From the NCBI GenBank assembly GCA_958298945.1, contig OY282608.1:58814951-58878950 (forward strand): a stretch of 64,000 nt of DNA. Direction: 5' to 3'. The DNA comes from Atherix ibis. Lineage: Eukaryota > Arthropoda > Insecta > Diptera > Athericidae. The notes beneath the pieces were generated by a model. The model did no database searches and was not told the DNA's origin. It saw only the letters and a list, made by a program, of their open reading frames with translations. Shown one piece after another: positions 40,760-55,362 of this stretch; within the stretch, counting starts at the first letter, position 1; every line of letters starts with the position of its first letter. A program made the translations under genes and the position numbers.

Positions 40760-43340
40760 CAAGCCAACAAGCCAACAAACGAACAAACCAACAAACGAAC
40801 AAACCAACAAAACAAAAAACCAACAAACCAACAAACCAACAAACCAACAAACGAACAAGCCAACAAACCAACAAACCAAAAAACCAACAAACCAACAAAC
40901 CAACAAACGAACAAACAAACAAACCAAAAAACTAACAAACCAAAAAACTAACAAACCAACAAGCCAAAAAACCAACAAACCGACAAACCAACAAACCAAC
41001 AAACCAACAAACCAACAAAATAAGAAACCAAGAAACCAACAAACCAACAAGCCAACAAACCAACAAACCAACAAACCAACAAACCAACAAACCAACAAAC
41101 CAACAAGCCAACACGCGGACAAACCAACAAACGAACAAACAAACAAACCAACAAACCAACAAACCAACAAACCAACCAACCAACAAACCAACAAACCAAC
41201 AAACCAACAAACCAACAAACCAACAAACCAACAAACCAACAAACCAACAAACCAACAAACCAACAAACCAACAAACCAACAAACCAACAAACCAACAAGC
41301 CAACAAACCAACAAGCCAACAAACCAACAAACCAACAAACCAACAAAACAACAAGCCAACAAGCCAACAAACCAACAAGCCAACAAACCAACAAACCAAC
41401 AAACCAGCAAACCAACAAACCAAAAAGCCAACAAACCAACCAACAAACAAACCAACAAACCAACAAACGAACAAACTAACAAGCCAACAAGCCAACAAAC
41501 CAACAAGCCAACAAACGAACAAACCAACAAAAAAACAAACTAACAAACCAACAAACAAATAAACCAACAAACCAACAAACCAACAAATAAACAAAACAAC
41601 AAACCAACACCCCAACAAACTTACAAACCAAAAAAACAAGAAACCAACAAACCAACAAACCAACAACCCAACAAACCAACAAACCAACAAACCAACAAAC
41701 CAACAAACCAACAAGCCAACAAATGAACAAACCAACAAACCAACAAACCAACAAACCAACAATCCAACAAACCAACAAACCAACAAACGAACAAACCAAC
41801 AAACCAACAAACCAACAAACCAACAAACCAACAAACGAACAAACCAACAAACCAACAAGGCAACAAGCCAACAAACTAACAACCCAACAAACCAACAAAC
41901 CAACAAACCAACAAACCAACAAATCAGCAAGCCAACAAACCAACAAACCAACAAGCCAACAAGCCAACAAACCAAGAAACCAACAAAGCAACAAACCAAT
42001 AAACCAACAAACCAACAAACCAACAAACCAACAAACCAACAAACCAACAAACCAAGAAACCAAGAAACCAAGAAACCAACAAACCAACAAGCCAACAAGC
42101 CAACAAACCAACAAACCAACAAACCAACAAACCAACAAACCAACAAATCAACAAACCAACAAACCAACAAACGAACAAACAAACAAACCAACAAACAAAC
42201 AAACCAACAAACCAACAAACCAACAAACCAACAAGCCAACAAGACAACAAGCCAACAAACGAACAAACGAACAAATCAACAAACGAACAAACCAACAAAC
42301 CAAAAAACCAACAAACCAACAAACCAACAAACGAACAAGCCAACAAACCAACAAACCAACAAACCAACAAACCAACATACCAACAAACGAACAAACAAAC
42401 AAACCAAAAAACTAACAAACCAACAAGCCAACAAACGAACAAACCAACAAACGAACAAACAAACAAACCAGCAAACCAACAAACCAACAAACCAACAAAC
42501 CAACAAACCAACAAACCAACAAACCAACAAGCCAACAAACCAACAAACCAACAAACCAACAAGCCAACAAGCCAACAAACCAAGAAACCAACAAACCAAC
42601 AAACCAACAAGCCAACAAACCAACAAGCCAACAAACGAACAAACCAACAAACGAACAAACGAACAAACAAACAAACCAACAAACCAACAAACCAACAAAC
42701 CAACAAACCAATAAACCAAGATTCCAACAAGCCAACAAACCAACAAGCCAACAAACCAACAAACCAACAAACCAGCAAACCAGCAAACCAACAAACCAAC
42801 AAAGCAACAAGCCAACAAGCCAACAAACCAACAAGCCAACAAACCAACAAGCAAACAAACCAACAAACCAACAAACCAATAAGCCAACAAACCAACAAGC
42901 CAAAAAACCAACCAACAAACAAACCAACAAACCAACAAACCAACAAGCCAACAATCCAACAAAAGAACAAACCAACAAACAAACAAACCAACAAACGAAC
43001 AACCCAACAAACCAACAAACCAACAAACCAACAAACGAACAAACCAACAAGCCAACAAACCAACAAACCAACAAACCAAAAAACCAACAAACCAAAAAAC
43101 CAACAAGCCAACAAACCAACAAACCAACAAACCAAGAAGCCAAAAAACCAACAAACAAACAAACCAACAAACCAACAAACCAACAAGCCAACAATCCAAC
43201 AAAAGAACAAACCAACAAACAAACAAACCAAAAACGAACAAACCAACAAACCAACAAACCAAGAAACCAACAAACCAACAAATCAACAAGCCAACAAACC
43301 AACAAACCAACAAACCAAAAAACTAGCCAACCAAAAAACC
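40760..43340. repeat. Higher-order block F, copy 2
   Basis: Partner of 37,660-40,600. It ends at a distinctive CTAGCC unit at 43,323 that matches CCAGCC at 40,532, offset 2,791. Confidence 0.87.
41422..41645. repeat. U module, copy 6
   Basis: ACCCC at 41,609, followed by ACTTAC as in copy 5. AAGGCAAC at 41,857 is nearer than in other copies, a loss of eight monomers. Confidence 0.88.
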
Positions 43341-43415
43341 AACAAGCCAACAAACCAACAAACCAACAAACCAAGTAACCAACAAACCAACAAACCAACA
43401 AACCAACAAACCAAC

Positions 43416-43575
43416 AAGCAAACAAACCAGCAAACTAACAAGCCAACAAACCAACAAACCAACAAACGAACAAACAAACAAACCAACAAACCAACAAACC
43501 AGCAAACCAACAAACCAACAAACAAACAAACCAACGAACAAACAAACCAACAAACCAACAAACCAAGTAAACAGC
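43416..43575. repeat. V module, copy 7
   Basis: AAGCAAAC at 43,416, GTAAACAGC at 43,567, of the ACCAACGAAC sub-type. It sits immediately to the right of a U-family block, showing that the two families are interleaved. Confidence 0.85.
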
Positions 43576-45430
43576 AAACCAACAAACCAACAAACCAACA
43601 AACCAACAAACCAAGAAACCAAGAAACCAACAAAACAACAAGCCAACAAACCAACAAACCAACAAACAAACAAACCAACAAACCAACAAACCAACAAACG
43701 AACAAACAAACAAACCAAAAAACCAACAAACCAACAAACCAACAAACCAACAAACCAACAAGCCAAAAAACCAACAAACCAACAAACCAACAAACCAAGT
43801 AACCAACAAACCAACAAACCAACAAGCCAACAAACCAACAAACGAAAAAACTAACAAACCAACAAACGAACAAACCAACAAACCAACAAACGAACAAACC
43901 AACAAACCAACAAGCCAACAAACCAACAAACCAACAAGCCAACAAACCAACAAACCAACAAACGAACAAACAAACAAACCAACAAACCAACAAACCAACA
44001 AACCAACAAGCCCACAAACCAACAAACCAACAAACCAACAAACCAAGAAACCAACAAACCAAGTAACCAACAAACCAACAAACCAAGCAACCAACAAACC
44101 AACAAACCAACAAGCCAACAAGTCAACAAACCAACAAACCAAGTAACCAACAAACCAACAAACCAACAAACCAACAAACCAACAAGCCAACAAATCAACA
44201 AACCAAGTAACCAACAAACCAACAAACCAACAAACCAAGAAACCAACAAACCAACAAACCTACAAGCCAACAAGCCAACAAACCAAAGAGCCAACAAACG
44301 AACAAACGAACAAACCAACAAACGAACAAACCAACAAACCAAAAAACCAACAAACCAAAAAACCAACAAACCAACAAACGAACAAGCCAATAAACCAACA
44401 AACCAACAAACCAACAAACCAATAAACCAACAAACGAACAAACAAACAAACCAAAAAACCAACAAACCAACAAGCCAACAAACGAACAAACCAACAAACG
44501 AACAAACAAACAAACAAACAAACCAACAAACCAACAAACCAACAAACCAACAAACCAACAAACCAACAAACCAACAAACCAACAAACCAACAAGCCAACA
44601 AACCAACAAACCAACAAACCAACAAGCCAACAAGCCAACAAACCAAGAAACCAACAAACCAACAACCCAACAAGCCAACAAACCAACAAGCCAACAAACG
44701 AACAAACCAACAAACGAACAAACGAAAAAACAAACAAACCAACAAACCAACAAACCAACAAACCAACAAACCAATAAACCAAGATTCCAACAAGCCAACA
44801 AACCAACAAGCCAACAAACTAACAAACCAACAAACCAGCAAACCAACAAACCAACAAACCAACAAGCCAACAAGCCAACAAACCAACAAGCCAACAAACC
44901 AACAAGCCAACAAACCAACAAACCAACAAACCAACAAACCAACAAACCAACAAGCCAAAAAAACCAACAAACAAACAAACCAACAAACCAACAAACGAAC
45001 AAACAAACAAACCAACAAACAAACAAACCAACAAACCAACAAACCAACAAACCAACAAGCCAACAAGCCAACAAGCCAACAAACGAACAAACCAACAAAC
45101 GAACAAACCAACAAAACAAAAAACCAACAAACCAACAAACCAACAAACCAACAAACGAACAAGCCAACAAACCAACAAACCAACAAACCAACAAACCAAC
45201 AAACCAACAAACCAACAAACGAACAAACAAACAAACCAAAAAACTAACAAACCAACAAGCCAAAAAACCAACAAACCGACAAACCAACAAACCAACAAAC
45301 CAACAAACCAACAAAATAAGAAACCAAGAAACCAACAAACCAACAAGCCAACAAATCAACAAACCAACAAACCAACAAACCAACAAACCAACAAGCCAAC
45401 ACGCGAACAAACCAACAAACGAACAAACAA
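43576..45430. repeat. V-to-U transition array
   Basis: Contains AAATCAAC (44,192), AAAGAGCC (44,285), GATTCC (44,783), ACGCG (45,401) and a run of seven A (44,957-44,963). AAAGAGCC recurs at 51,410 and 53,627, linking this stretch to the 49-54 kb blocks. Confidence 0.72.
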
Positions 45431-45449
45431 ACAAACCAACAAACCAACA

Positions 45450-46637
45450 AACCAACAAACCAACAAACCAACAAACCAACAAACCAACAAACCAACAAAC
45501 CAACAAACCAACAAACCAACAAACCAACAAACCAACAAACCAACAAACCAACAAACCAACAAACCAACAAACCAACAAACCAACAAACCAACAAACCAAC
45601 AAGCCAACAAACCAACAAGCCAACAAACCAACAAACCAAAAAACCAACAAAACAACAAGCCAACAAGCCAACAAACCAACAAACCAACAAACCAACAAAC
45701 GAAAAAACTAACAAACCAACAAACGAACAAACCAACAAACCAACAAACGAACAAACCAACAAACCAACAAACCAACAAGCCAACAAACCAACAAACCAAC
45801 AAGCCAACAAACCAACAAACCAACAAACGAACAAACAAACAAATAAACAAACCAACAAACCAACAAACCAACAAGCCCACAAACCAACAAACCAACAAAC
45901 CAACAAACCAAGAAACCAACAAACCAAGTAACCAACAAACCAACAAACCAAGAAACCAACAAACCAACAAACCAACAAGCCAACAAGTCAACAAACCAAC
46001 AAACCAAGTAACCAACAAACCAACAAACCAACAAACCAACAAACCAACAAGCCCACAAACCAACAAACCAACAAACCAACAAACCAACAAACCAACAAAC
46101 CAACAAACCAACAAACCAACAAACCAACAAACCAACAAACCAACAAACCAACAAACCAACAAACCAACAAACCAACAAACCAACAAACCAACAAGCCAAC
46201 AAACCAACAAGCCAACAAACCAACAAACCAAAAAACCAACAAAACAACAAGCCAACAAGCCAACAAACCAACAAACCAACAAACCAACAAACGAAAAAAC
46301 TAACAAACCAACAAACGAACAAACCAACAAACCAACAAACGAACAAACCAACAAACCAACAAACCAACAAGCCAACAAACCAACAAACCAACAAGCCAAC
46401 AAACCAACAAACCAACAAACGAACAAACAAACAAATAAACAAACCAACAAACCAACAAACCAACAAGCCCACAAACCAACAAACCAACAAACCAACAAAC
46501 CAAGAAACCAACAAACCAAGTAACCAACAAACCAACAAACCAAGAAACCAACAAACCAACAAACCAACAAGCCAACAAGTCAACAAACCAACAAACCAAG
46601 TAACCAACAAACCAACAAACCAACAAACCAACAAACC
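45450..46637. repeat. 592-bp tandem duplication, apparently identical copies
   Basis: Landmarks repeat at a constant 592 (74 monomers): GAAAAAAC 45,701 and 46,293, GTCAAC 45,987 and 46,579, with AAATAAAC, AAGCCCAC and AAGTAACC between them. Line-by-line reading of 45,721-45,960 against 46,313-46,552 shows no difference. The right copy diverges after about 46,637. Confidence 0.88.
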
Positions 46638-48093
46638 AACAAGCCAACAAATCAACAAACCAAGTAACCAACAAACCAACAAACCAACAAACCAAGAAAC
46701 CAACAAACCAACAAACCTACAAGCCAACAAGCCAACAAACCAACAAACCAACAAACCAACAAACCAACAAACCAACAAACGAACAAACAAACAAACCAAA
46801 AAACCAACAAACCAACAAGCCAACAAACGAACAAACCAACAAACGAACAAACAAACAAACAAACAAACCAACAAACCAACAAACCAACAAACCAACAAAC
46901 CAACAAACCAACAAACCAACAAACCAACAAGCCAACAAACCAACAAACCAACAAACCAACAAGCCAACAAGCCAACAAACCAAGAAACCAACAAACCAAC
47001 AACCCAACAAGCCAACAAACCAACAAGCCAACAAACGAACAAACCAACAAACGAACAAACGAAAAAACAAACAAACCAACAAACCAACAAACCAACAAAC
47101 CAACAAACCAACAAACCAATAAACCAAGATTCCAACAAGCCAACAAACCAACAAGCCAACAAACCAATAAACCAACAAACCAGCAAACCAACAAACCAAC
47201 AAACCAACAAGCCAACAAGCCAACAAACCAACAAGCCAACAAACCAACAAGCCAACAAACCAACAAACCAAGAAACCAACAAACCAACAAACCAACAAGC
47301 CAAAAAACCAACAAACAAACAAACCAACAAACCAACAAACGAACAAACAAACAAACCAACAAACAAACAAACCAACAAACCAACAAACCAACAAACCAAC
47401 AAGCCAACAAGCCAACAAGCCAACAAACGAACAAACCAACAAACGAACAAACCAACAAAACAAAAAACCAACAAACCAACAAACCAACAAACCAACAAAC
47501 GAACAAGCCAACAAACCAACAAACCAACAAACCAACAAACCAACAAACCAACAAACCAACAAACCAACAAACGAACAAACAAACAAACCAAAAAACTAAC
47601 AAACCAACAGGCCAAAAAACCAACAAACCGACAAACCAACAAACCAACAAACCAACAAACCAACAAAATAAGAAACCAAGAAACCAACAAACCAACAAGC
47701 CAACAAACCAACAAACCAATAAACCAACAAACCAACAAACCAACAAGCCAACACGCGAACAAACCAACAAACGAACAAACAAACAAACCAACAAACCAAC
47801 AAACCAACAAACCAACAAACCAACAAACCAACAAACCAACAAACCAACAAACCAACAAACCAACAAACCAACAAACCAACAAACCAACAAACCAACAAAC
47901 CAACAAACCAACAAACCAACAAACCAACAAACCAACAAACCAACAAACAAACAAACCAACAAACCAACAAGCCAACAAACCAACAAGCCAACAAACCAAC
48001 AAACCAAAAAACCAACAAAACAACAAGCCAACAAGCCAACAAACCAACAAGCCAACAAACCAACAAACCAACAAACCAGCAAACCAACAAACC

Positions 48094-48317
48094 AAAAAGC
48101 CAACAAACCAACCAACAAACAAACCAACAAACCAACAAACGAACAAACTAACAAGCCAACAAGCCAACAAACCAACAAGCCAACAAACGAACAAACCAAC
48201 AAAAAAACAAACAAACAAATCAACAAACAAATAAACCAACAAACCAACAAACCAACAAATAAACAAAACAACAAACCGACACCCCAACAAACCAACAAAC
48301 CAAAAAAACAAGAAACC
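48094..48317. repeat. U module, copy 7
   Basis: ACCCC at 48,281, preceded by ACCGAC instead of ACCAAC, and AAACAAACAAATC in place of the usual ACTAAC. AAATGAAC follows at 113 bases and AAGGCAAC at 48,608. Confidence 0.86.
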
Positions 48318-49839
48318 AACAAACCAAAAACCAACAAGCCAACAAACCAACAAACCAACAAACCAACAAACCAACAAACCAACAACCCAACAAATGAACA
48401 AACCAACAAACCAACAAACCAACAAACCAACAATCCAACAAACCAACAAACCAACAAACGAACAAACCAACAAACCAACAAACCAACAAACCAACAAACC
48501 AACAAGCGAACAAACCAACAAACCAACAAACCAACAAACCAACAAACCAACAAACCAACAAACCAACAAACCAACAAACCAACAAACGAACAAACCAACA
48601 AACCAACAAGGCAACAAGCCAACAAACTAACAACCCAACAAACCAACAAACCAACAAACCAATAAACCAACAAACCAACAAACCAACAAACCAGCAAACC
48701 AACAAGCCAACAAACCAACAAACCAACAAACCAACAAACCAACAAACCAACAAACCAACAAACCAACAAGCCAACAAGCCAACAAGCCAACAAACCAACA
48801 AACCAACAAACCAATAAACCAACAAACCAACAAACCAACAAACCAACAAACCAACAAACCAACAAACCAACAAACCAACAAACCAGCAAGCCAACAAACC
48901 AACAAACCAACAAGCCAACAAGCCAACAAACCAAAAAACCAACAAAGCAACAAACCAATAAATCAACAAACCAACAAACCAACAAACCAACAAACTAACA
49001 AACCAAGAAACCAAGAAACCAAGAAACCAACAAACCAACAAGCCAACAAACCAACAAACCAACAAACCAACAAACCAACAAACCAACAAACTAACAAACC
49101 AACAAACCATCAAACCAACAAACCAACAAACGAACAAACAAACAAACCAACAAACAAACAAACCAACAAACCAACAAACCAACAAACCAACAAGCCAACA
49201 AGCCAACAAGCCAACAAACGAACAAACGAACAAACCAACAAACGAACAAACCAACAAACCAAAAAACCAACAAACCAACAAACCAACAAACCAACAAACG
49301 AACAAGCCAACAAACCAACAAACCAACAAACCAACAAACCAACATACCAACAAACGAACAAACAAACAAACCAAAAAACTAACAAACCAACAAGCCAACA
49401 AACGAACAAACCAACAAACGAACAAACAAACAAACCAACAAACCAACAAACCAACAAACCAACAAACCAACAAACCAACAAGCCAACAAACCAACAAACC
49501 AACAAACCAACAAGCCAACAAGCCAACAAACCAAGAAACCAACAAACCAACAAACCAACAAGCCAACAAACCAACTAGCCAACAAACGAACAAACCAACG
49601 AACGAACAAAGGAACAAACAAACAAACCAACAAACCAACAAACCAATAAACCAAGATTCCAACAAGCCAACAAACCAACAAGCCAACAAACCAACAAACC
49701 AACAAACCAGCAAACCAACAAACCAACAAAGCAACAAGCCAACAAGCCAACAAACCAACAAGCAAACAAACCAACAAGCCAACAAACCAACAAACCGATA
49801 AACCAACAAACCAACAAGCCAAAAAACCAACCAACAAAC

Positions 49840-50250
49840 AAACCAACAAACCAACAAACCAACAAGCCAACAATCCAACAAAAGAACAAACCAACAAACA
49901 AACAAACCAACAAACGAACAACCCAACAAACCAACAAACCAACAAACCAACAAACCAACAAACCAACAAGCCAACAAACCAACAAACCAACAAACCAATA
50001 AACCAACAAACCAACAAGCCAAAAAACCAACCAACAAACAAACCAACAAACCAACAAACCATCAAGCCAACAATCCAACAAAAGAACAAACCAACAAACA
50101 AACAAACCAACAAACGAACAACCCAACAAACCAACAAACCAACAAACCAACAAACCAACAAACCAACAAGCCAACAAACCAACAAACCAACAAACCAAAA
50201 AACCAACAAACCAAAAAACCAACAAGCCAACAAACCAACAAACCAACAAA
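49840..50250. repeat. 200-bp tandem duplication inside block G copy 1
   Basis: AATCCAAC-AAAAGAAC clusters at 49,872 and 50,072 are 200 bases apart (25 monomers). The same pair exists in copy 2 (52,093 and 52,293), so this duplication predates the 2.2-kb one. Confidence 0.85.
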
Positions 50251-50516
50251 CCAAGAAGCCAAAAAACCAACAAACAAACAAACCAACAAACCAGCAAACC
50301 AACAAGCCAACAATCCAACAAAAGAACAAACCAACAAACAAACAAACCAAAAACGAACAAACCAACAAACCAACAAACCAAGAAACAAACAAGCCAACAA
50401 ACCAACAAACCAACAAACCAAAAAACCATCAACCAAAAAACCAACAAGCCAACAAACCAACAAACCAACAAACCAAGTAAACAACAAACCAACAAACCAA
50501 CAAACCACAAACCAAC

Positions 50517-50676
50517 AAGCAAACAAACCAGCAAACGAACAAGCCAACAAACCAACAAACCAACAAACGAACAAACAAACAAACCAACAAACCAACAAAC
50601 CAGCAAACCAACAAACCAACAAACAAACAAACCAACGAACAAACAAACCAACAAACCAACAAACCAAGTAAACAGC
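50517..50676. repeat. V module, copy 8
   Basis: AAGCAAAC at 50,517 and GTAAACAGC at 50,668, inside block G copy 1. Confidence 0.85.
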
Positions 50677-51416
50677 AAACCAACAAACCAACAAACCAAC
50701 AAACCAACAAACCAAGAAACCAAGAAACCAACAAAACAACAAGCCAACAAACCAACAAACCAACAAACCAACAAACCAACAAACCAACAAACCAACAAAC
50801 CAACAAACAAACAAACCAAAAAACCAACAAACCAACAAACCAACAAACCAACAAACCAACATACCAACAAGCCAAAAAACCAACAAACCAACAAACCAAC
50901 AAACCTAGTAACCAACAAACCAACAAACCAACAAGCCAACAAACCAACAAACCAACAAACAAAAAAACGAACAAACCAACAAACGAACAAACCAACAAAC
51001 CAACAAACGAACAAACCAACAAACCAACAAGCCAACAAACCAACAAACCAACAAGCCAACAAACCAACAAACCAACAAACGAACAAACAAACAAACCAAC
51101 AAACCAACAAACCAACAAACCAACAAGCCCACAAACCAACAAACCAACAAACCAACAAACCAAGAAACCAACAAACCAAGTAACCAACAAACCAACAAAC
51201 CAAGAAACCAACAAACCAACAAACCAACAAGCCAACAAGTCAACAAACCAACAAACCAAGTAACCAACAAACCAACAAACCAACAAACCAACAAACCAAC
51301 AAACCAACAAGCCAACAAATCAACAAACCAAGTAACCAACAAACCAACAAACCAACAAACCAAGAAACCAACAAACCAACAAACCTACAAGCCAACAAGA
51401 CAACAAACCAAAGAGC

Positions 51417-53625
51417 CAACAAACGAACAAACGAACAAACCAACAAACGAACAAACCAACAAACCAAAAAACCAACAAACCAACAAACCAACAAACCAAC
51501 AAACGAACAAGCCAACAAACCAACAAACCAACAAACCAACAAACCAACATACCAACAAACGAACAAACAAACAAACCAAAAAACTAACAAACCAACAAGC
51601 CAACAAACGAACAAACCAACAAACGAACAAACAAACAAACCAACAAACCAACAAACCAACAAACCAACAAACCAACAAACCAACAAGCCAACAAACCAAC
51701 AAACCAACAAACCAACAAGCCAACAAGCCAACAAACCAAGAAACCAACAAACCAACAAACCAACAAGCCAACAAACCAACTAGCCAACAAACGAACAAAC
51801 CAACAAACGAACAAAGGAACAAACAAACAAAATAACAAACCAACAAACCAACAAACCAACAAACCAATAAACCAAGATTCCAACAAGCCAACAAACCAAC
51901 AAGCCAACAAACCAACAAACCAACAAACCAGCAAACCAACAAACCAACAAAGCAACAAGCCAACAAGCCAACAAACCAACAAGCAAACAAACCAACAAGC
52001 CAACAAACCAACAAACCAATAAACCAACAAACCAACAAGCCAAAAAACCAACCAACAAACAAACCAACAAACCAACAAACCAACAAGCCAACAATCCAAC
52101 AAAAGAACAAACCAACAAACAAACAAACCAACAAACGAACAACCCAACAAACCAACAAACCAACAAACCAACAAACCAACAAACCAACAAGCCAACAAAC
52201 CAACAAACCAACAAACCAATAAACCAACAAACCAACAAGCCAAAAAACCAACCAACAAACAAACCAACAAACCAACAAACCAACAAGCCAACAATCCAAC
52301 AAAAGAACAAACCAACAAACAAACAAACCAACAAACGAACAACCCAACAAACCAACAAACCAACAAACCAACAAACCAACAAACCAACAAGCCAACAAAC
52401 CAACAAACCAACAAACCAAAAAACCAACAAACCAAAAAACAACAAGCCAACAAACCAACAAACCAACAAACCAAGAAGCCAAAAAACCAACAAACAAACA
52501 AACCAACAAACCAGCAAACCAACAAGCCAACAATCCAACAAAAGAACAAACCAACAAACAAACCAAAAACGAACAAACCAACAAACCAACAAACCAAGAA
52601 ACAAACAAGCCAACAAACCAACAAACCAACAAACCAAAAAACCATCAACCAAAAAACCAACAAGCCAACAAACCAACAAACCAACAAACCAAGTAAACAA
52701 CAAACCAACAAACCAACAAACCAACAAACCAACAAGCAAACAAACCAGCAAACTAACAAGCCAACAAACCAACAAACCAACAAACGAACAAACAAACAAA
52801 CCAACAAACCAACAAACCAGCAAACCAACAAACCAACAAACAAACAAACCAACGAACAAACAAACCAACAAACCAACAAACCAACAAACCAAGTAAACAG
52901 CAAACCAACAAACCAACAAACCAACAAACCAACAAACCAAGAAACCAAGAAACCAACAAAACAACAAGCCAACAAACCAACAAACCAACAAACCAACAAA
53001 CCAACAAACCAACAAACCAACAAACAAACAAACCAAAAAACCAACAAACCAACAAACCAACAAACTAACAAACCAACAAACCAACAAACCAACAAACCAA
53101 CAAGCCAAAAAACCAACAAACCAACAAACCTAGTAACCAACAAACCAACAAACCAACAAGCCAACAAACCAACAAACCAACAAACAAAAAAACGAACAAA
53201 CCAACAAACGAACAAACCAACAAACCAACAAACGAACAAACCAACAAACCAACAAGCCAACAAACCAACAAACCAACAAGCCAACAAACCAACAAACCAA
53301 CAAACGAACAAACAAACAAACCAACAAACCAACAAACCAACAAACCAACAAGCCCACAAACCAACAAACCAACAAACCAAGAAACCAACAAACCAAGTAA
53401 CCAACAAACCAACAAACCAAGAAACCAACAAACCAACAAACCAACAAGCCAACAAGTCAACAAACCAACAAACCAAGTAACCAACAAACCAACAAACCAA
53501 CAAACCAACAAACCAACAAACCAACAAGCCAACAAATCAACAAACCAAGTAACCAACAAACCAACAAACCAACAAACCAAGAAACCAACAAACCAACAAA
53601 CCTACAAGCCAACAAGCCAACAAAC
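51417..53625. repeat. Higher-order block G, copy 2
   Basis: Partner of block G copy 1, with the same ordered variants. A V module lies at 52,734-52,901. One base is lost near 52,436, which changes the local offset from 2,221 to 2,220. Confidence 0.9.
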
Positions 53626-55138
53626 CAAAGAGCCAACAAACGAACAAACGAACAAACCAACAAACGAACAAACCAACAAACCAAAAAACCAACAAACCAA
53701 CAAACCAACAAACGAACAAGCCAATAAACCAACAAACCAACAAACCAACAAACCAACAAACAGACAAACCAAAAAACCAACAAACCAACAAGCCAACAAA
53801 CGAACAAACCAACAAACGAACAAACAAACAAACAAACAAACCAACAAACCAACAAACCAACAAACCAACAAACCAACAAACCAAAAAACCAACAAGCCAA
53901 CAAACCAACAAACCAACAAACCAACAAGCCAACAAACCAACAAACCAACAAACCAACAAACCAACAAACCAACAAGCCAACAAACAGACAAGCCAACAAA
54001 CGAACAAACCAACAAACGAACAAACGAACAAACAAACAAACCAACAAACCAACAAACCAACAAACCAACAAACCAATAAACCAAGATTCCAACAAGCCAC
54101 CAAACCAACAAGCCAACAAACCAACAAACCAACAAACCAGCAAACCAACAAACCAACAAACCAACAAGCCAACAAGCCAACAAACCAACAAGCCAACAAA
54201 CCAACAAACCAACAAACCAACAAACCAACAAACCAACAAACCAACAAGCCAAAAAACCAACAAACAAACAAACCAACAAACAAACAAACCAACAAGCCAA
54301 CAATCCAACAAAAGAACAAACCAACAAACAAACAAACCAACAAACGAACAACCCAACAAACCAACAAACCAACAAACCAACAAACGAACAAACCAACAAC
54401 CCAACAAACCAACAAACCAACAAGCCAACAAGCCAACAAACCAACAAGCCAACAAACGAACAAACCAACAAACAAACAAACTAACAAATCAACAAACCAA
54501 CAAACCACCAAACGAACAAACCAACAACCCAACAAACCAACAAACCAACAAACCAACAAATCAAGAAACCAACAAACCAACAAACCAACAAGCCAACAAG
54601 CCAACAAACCAACAAACCAACAAAACAACAAACCAACAAACCAACAAACGAACAAACGAACAAACCAACAAACCAACAAACCAACAAACCGACAAACCAA
54701 CAAGCCAACAAACCAACAAACCAAGAAAATAAGAAACCAAGAAACCAACAAACCAACAAGCCAACAAACCAACAAACCAACAAACCTACAAACCAACAAA
54801 CCAACAAGCCAACACGCGAACAAACCAACAAACGAACAAACAACCAAACCAACAAACCAACAAACCAACAAACCAACAAACCAACAAACCAACAAACCAA
54901 CAAACCAACAAACCAACAAACCAACAAACCAACAAACCAACAAACCAACAAACCAACAAACGAACAAACCAAGAAACCAACAAACCAACAAACCAACAAA
55001 CCAACAAGCCAACAAACCAACAAGCCAACAAACCAACAAACCAACAAACCAACAAACCAACAAACCAACAAGCCAACAAGCCAACAAACCAACAAGCCAA
55101 CAAACCAACAAACCAACAAACCAGCAAACCAACAAACC
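53626..55138. repeat. Partial third copy of block G grading into U family
   Basis: AAAGAGCC at 53,627 and GATTCC at 54,085 continue the 2.2-kb rhythm (2,217 and 2,209 bases after block G copy 2). ACGCG at 54,814 then leads into the next U module. Confidence 0.75.
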
Positions 55139-55362
55139 AAAAAGCCAACAAACCAACCAACAAACAAAACAACAAACCAACAAACGAACAAACTAACAAT
55201 CCAACAAGCCAACAAACCAACAAGCCAACAAACGAACAAACCAACAAAAAAACAAACTAACAAACCAACAAACAAATAAACCAACAAACCAACAAACCAA
55301 CAAATAAACAAAACAACAAACCAACACCCCAACAAACCAACAAACCAAAAAAACAAGAAACC
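55139..55362. repeat. U module, copy 8
   Basis: ACCCC at 55,326, AAATGAAC 138 bases later, AAGGCAAC at 55,654. Confidence 0.88.

Larger units (their letters stand above)
49210..51410. repeat. Higher-order block G, copy 1
   Basis: Repeated at about 51,417-53,620 at 2,205-2,225 bases. Landmarks are ACATACC (49,342 and 51,547), CTAGCC (near 49,575 and 51,780), GATTCC (49,655 and 51,876), AATCCAAC (49,872, 50,072 and 50,312; 52,093, 52,293 and 52,532), GTAAACAGC (50,668 and 52,893) and AAATCAAC (51,317 and 53,534). This is the clearest 2.2-kb tandem pair in the window. Confidence 0.9.

Noticed and set aside
38660..40951. 763-codon + strand frame encoding an Asn/Gln/Thr/Lys/Pro-rich repeat
   Set aside because: It starts at the inherited AAATGAAC monomer and stays open only because the local TAA variants fall in other frames. 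The duplicated block at 40.8-43.3 kb does not keep the frame open to the same length (the frame from 41,723 closes at 42,415), so there is no sign of selection.
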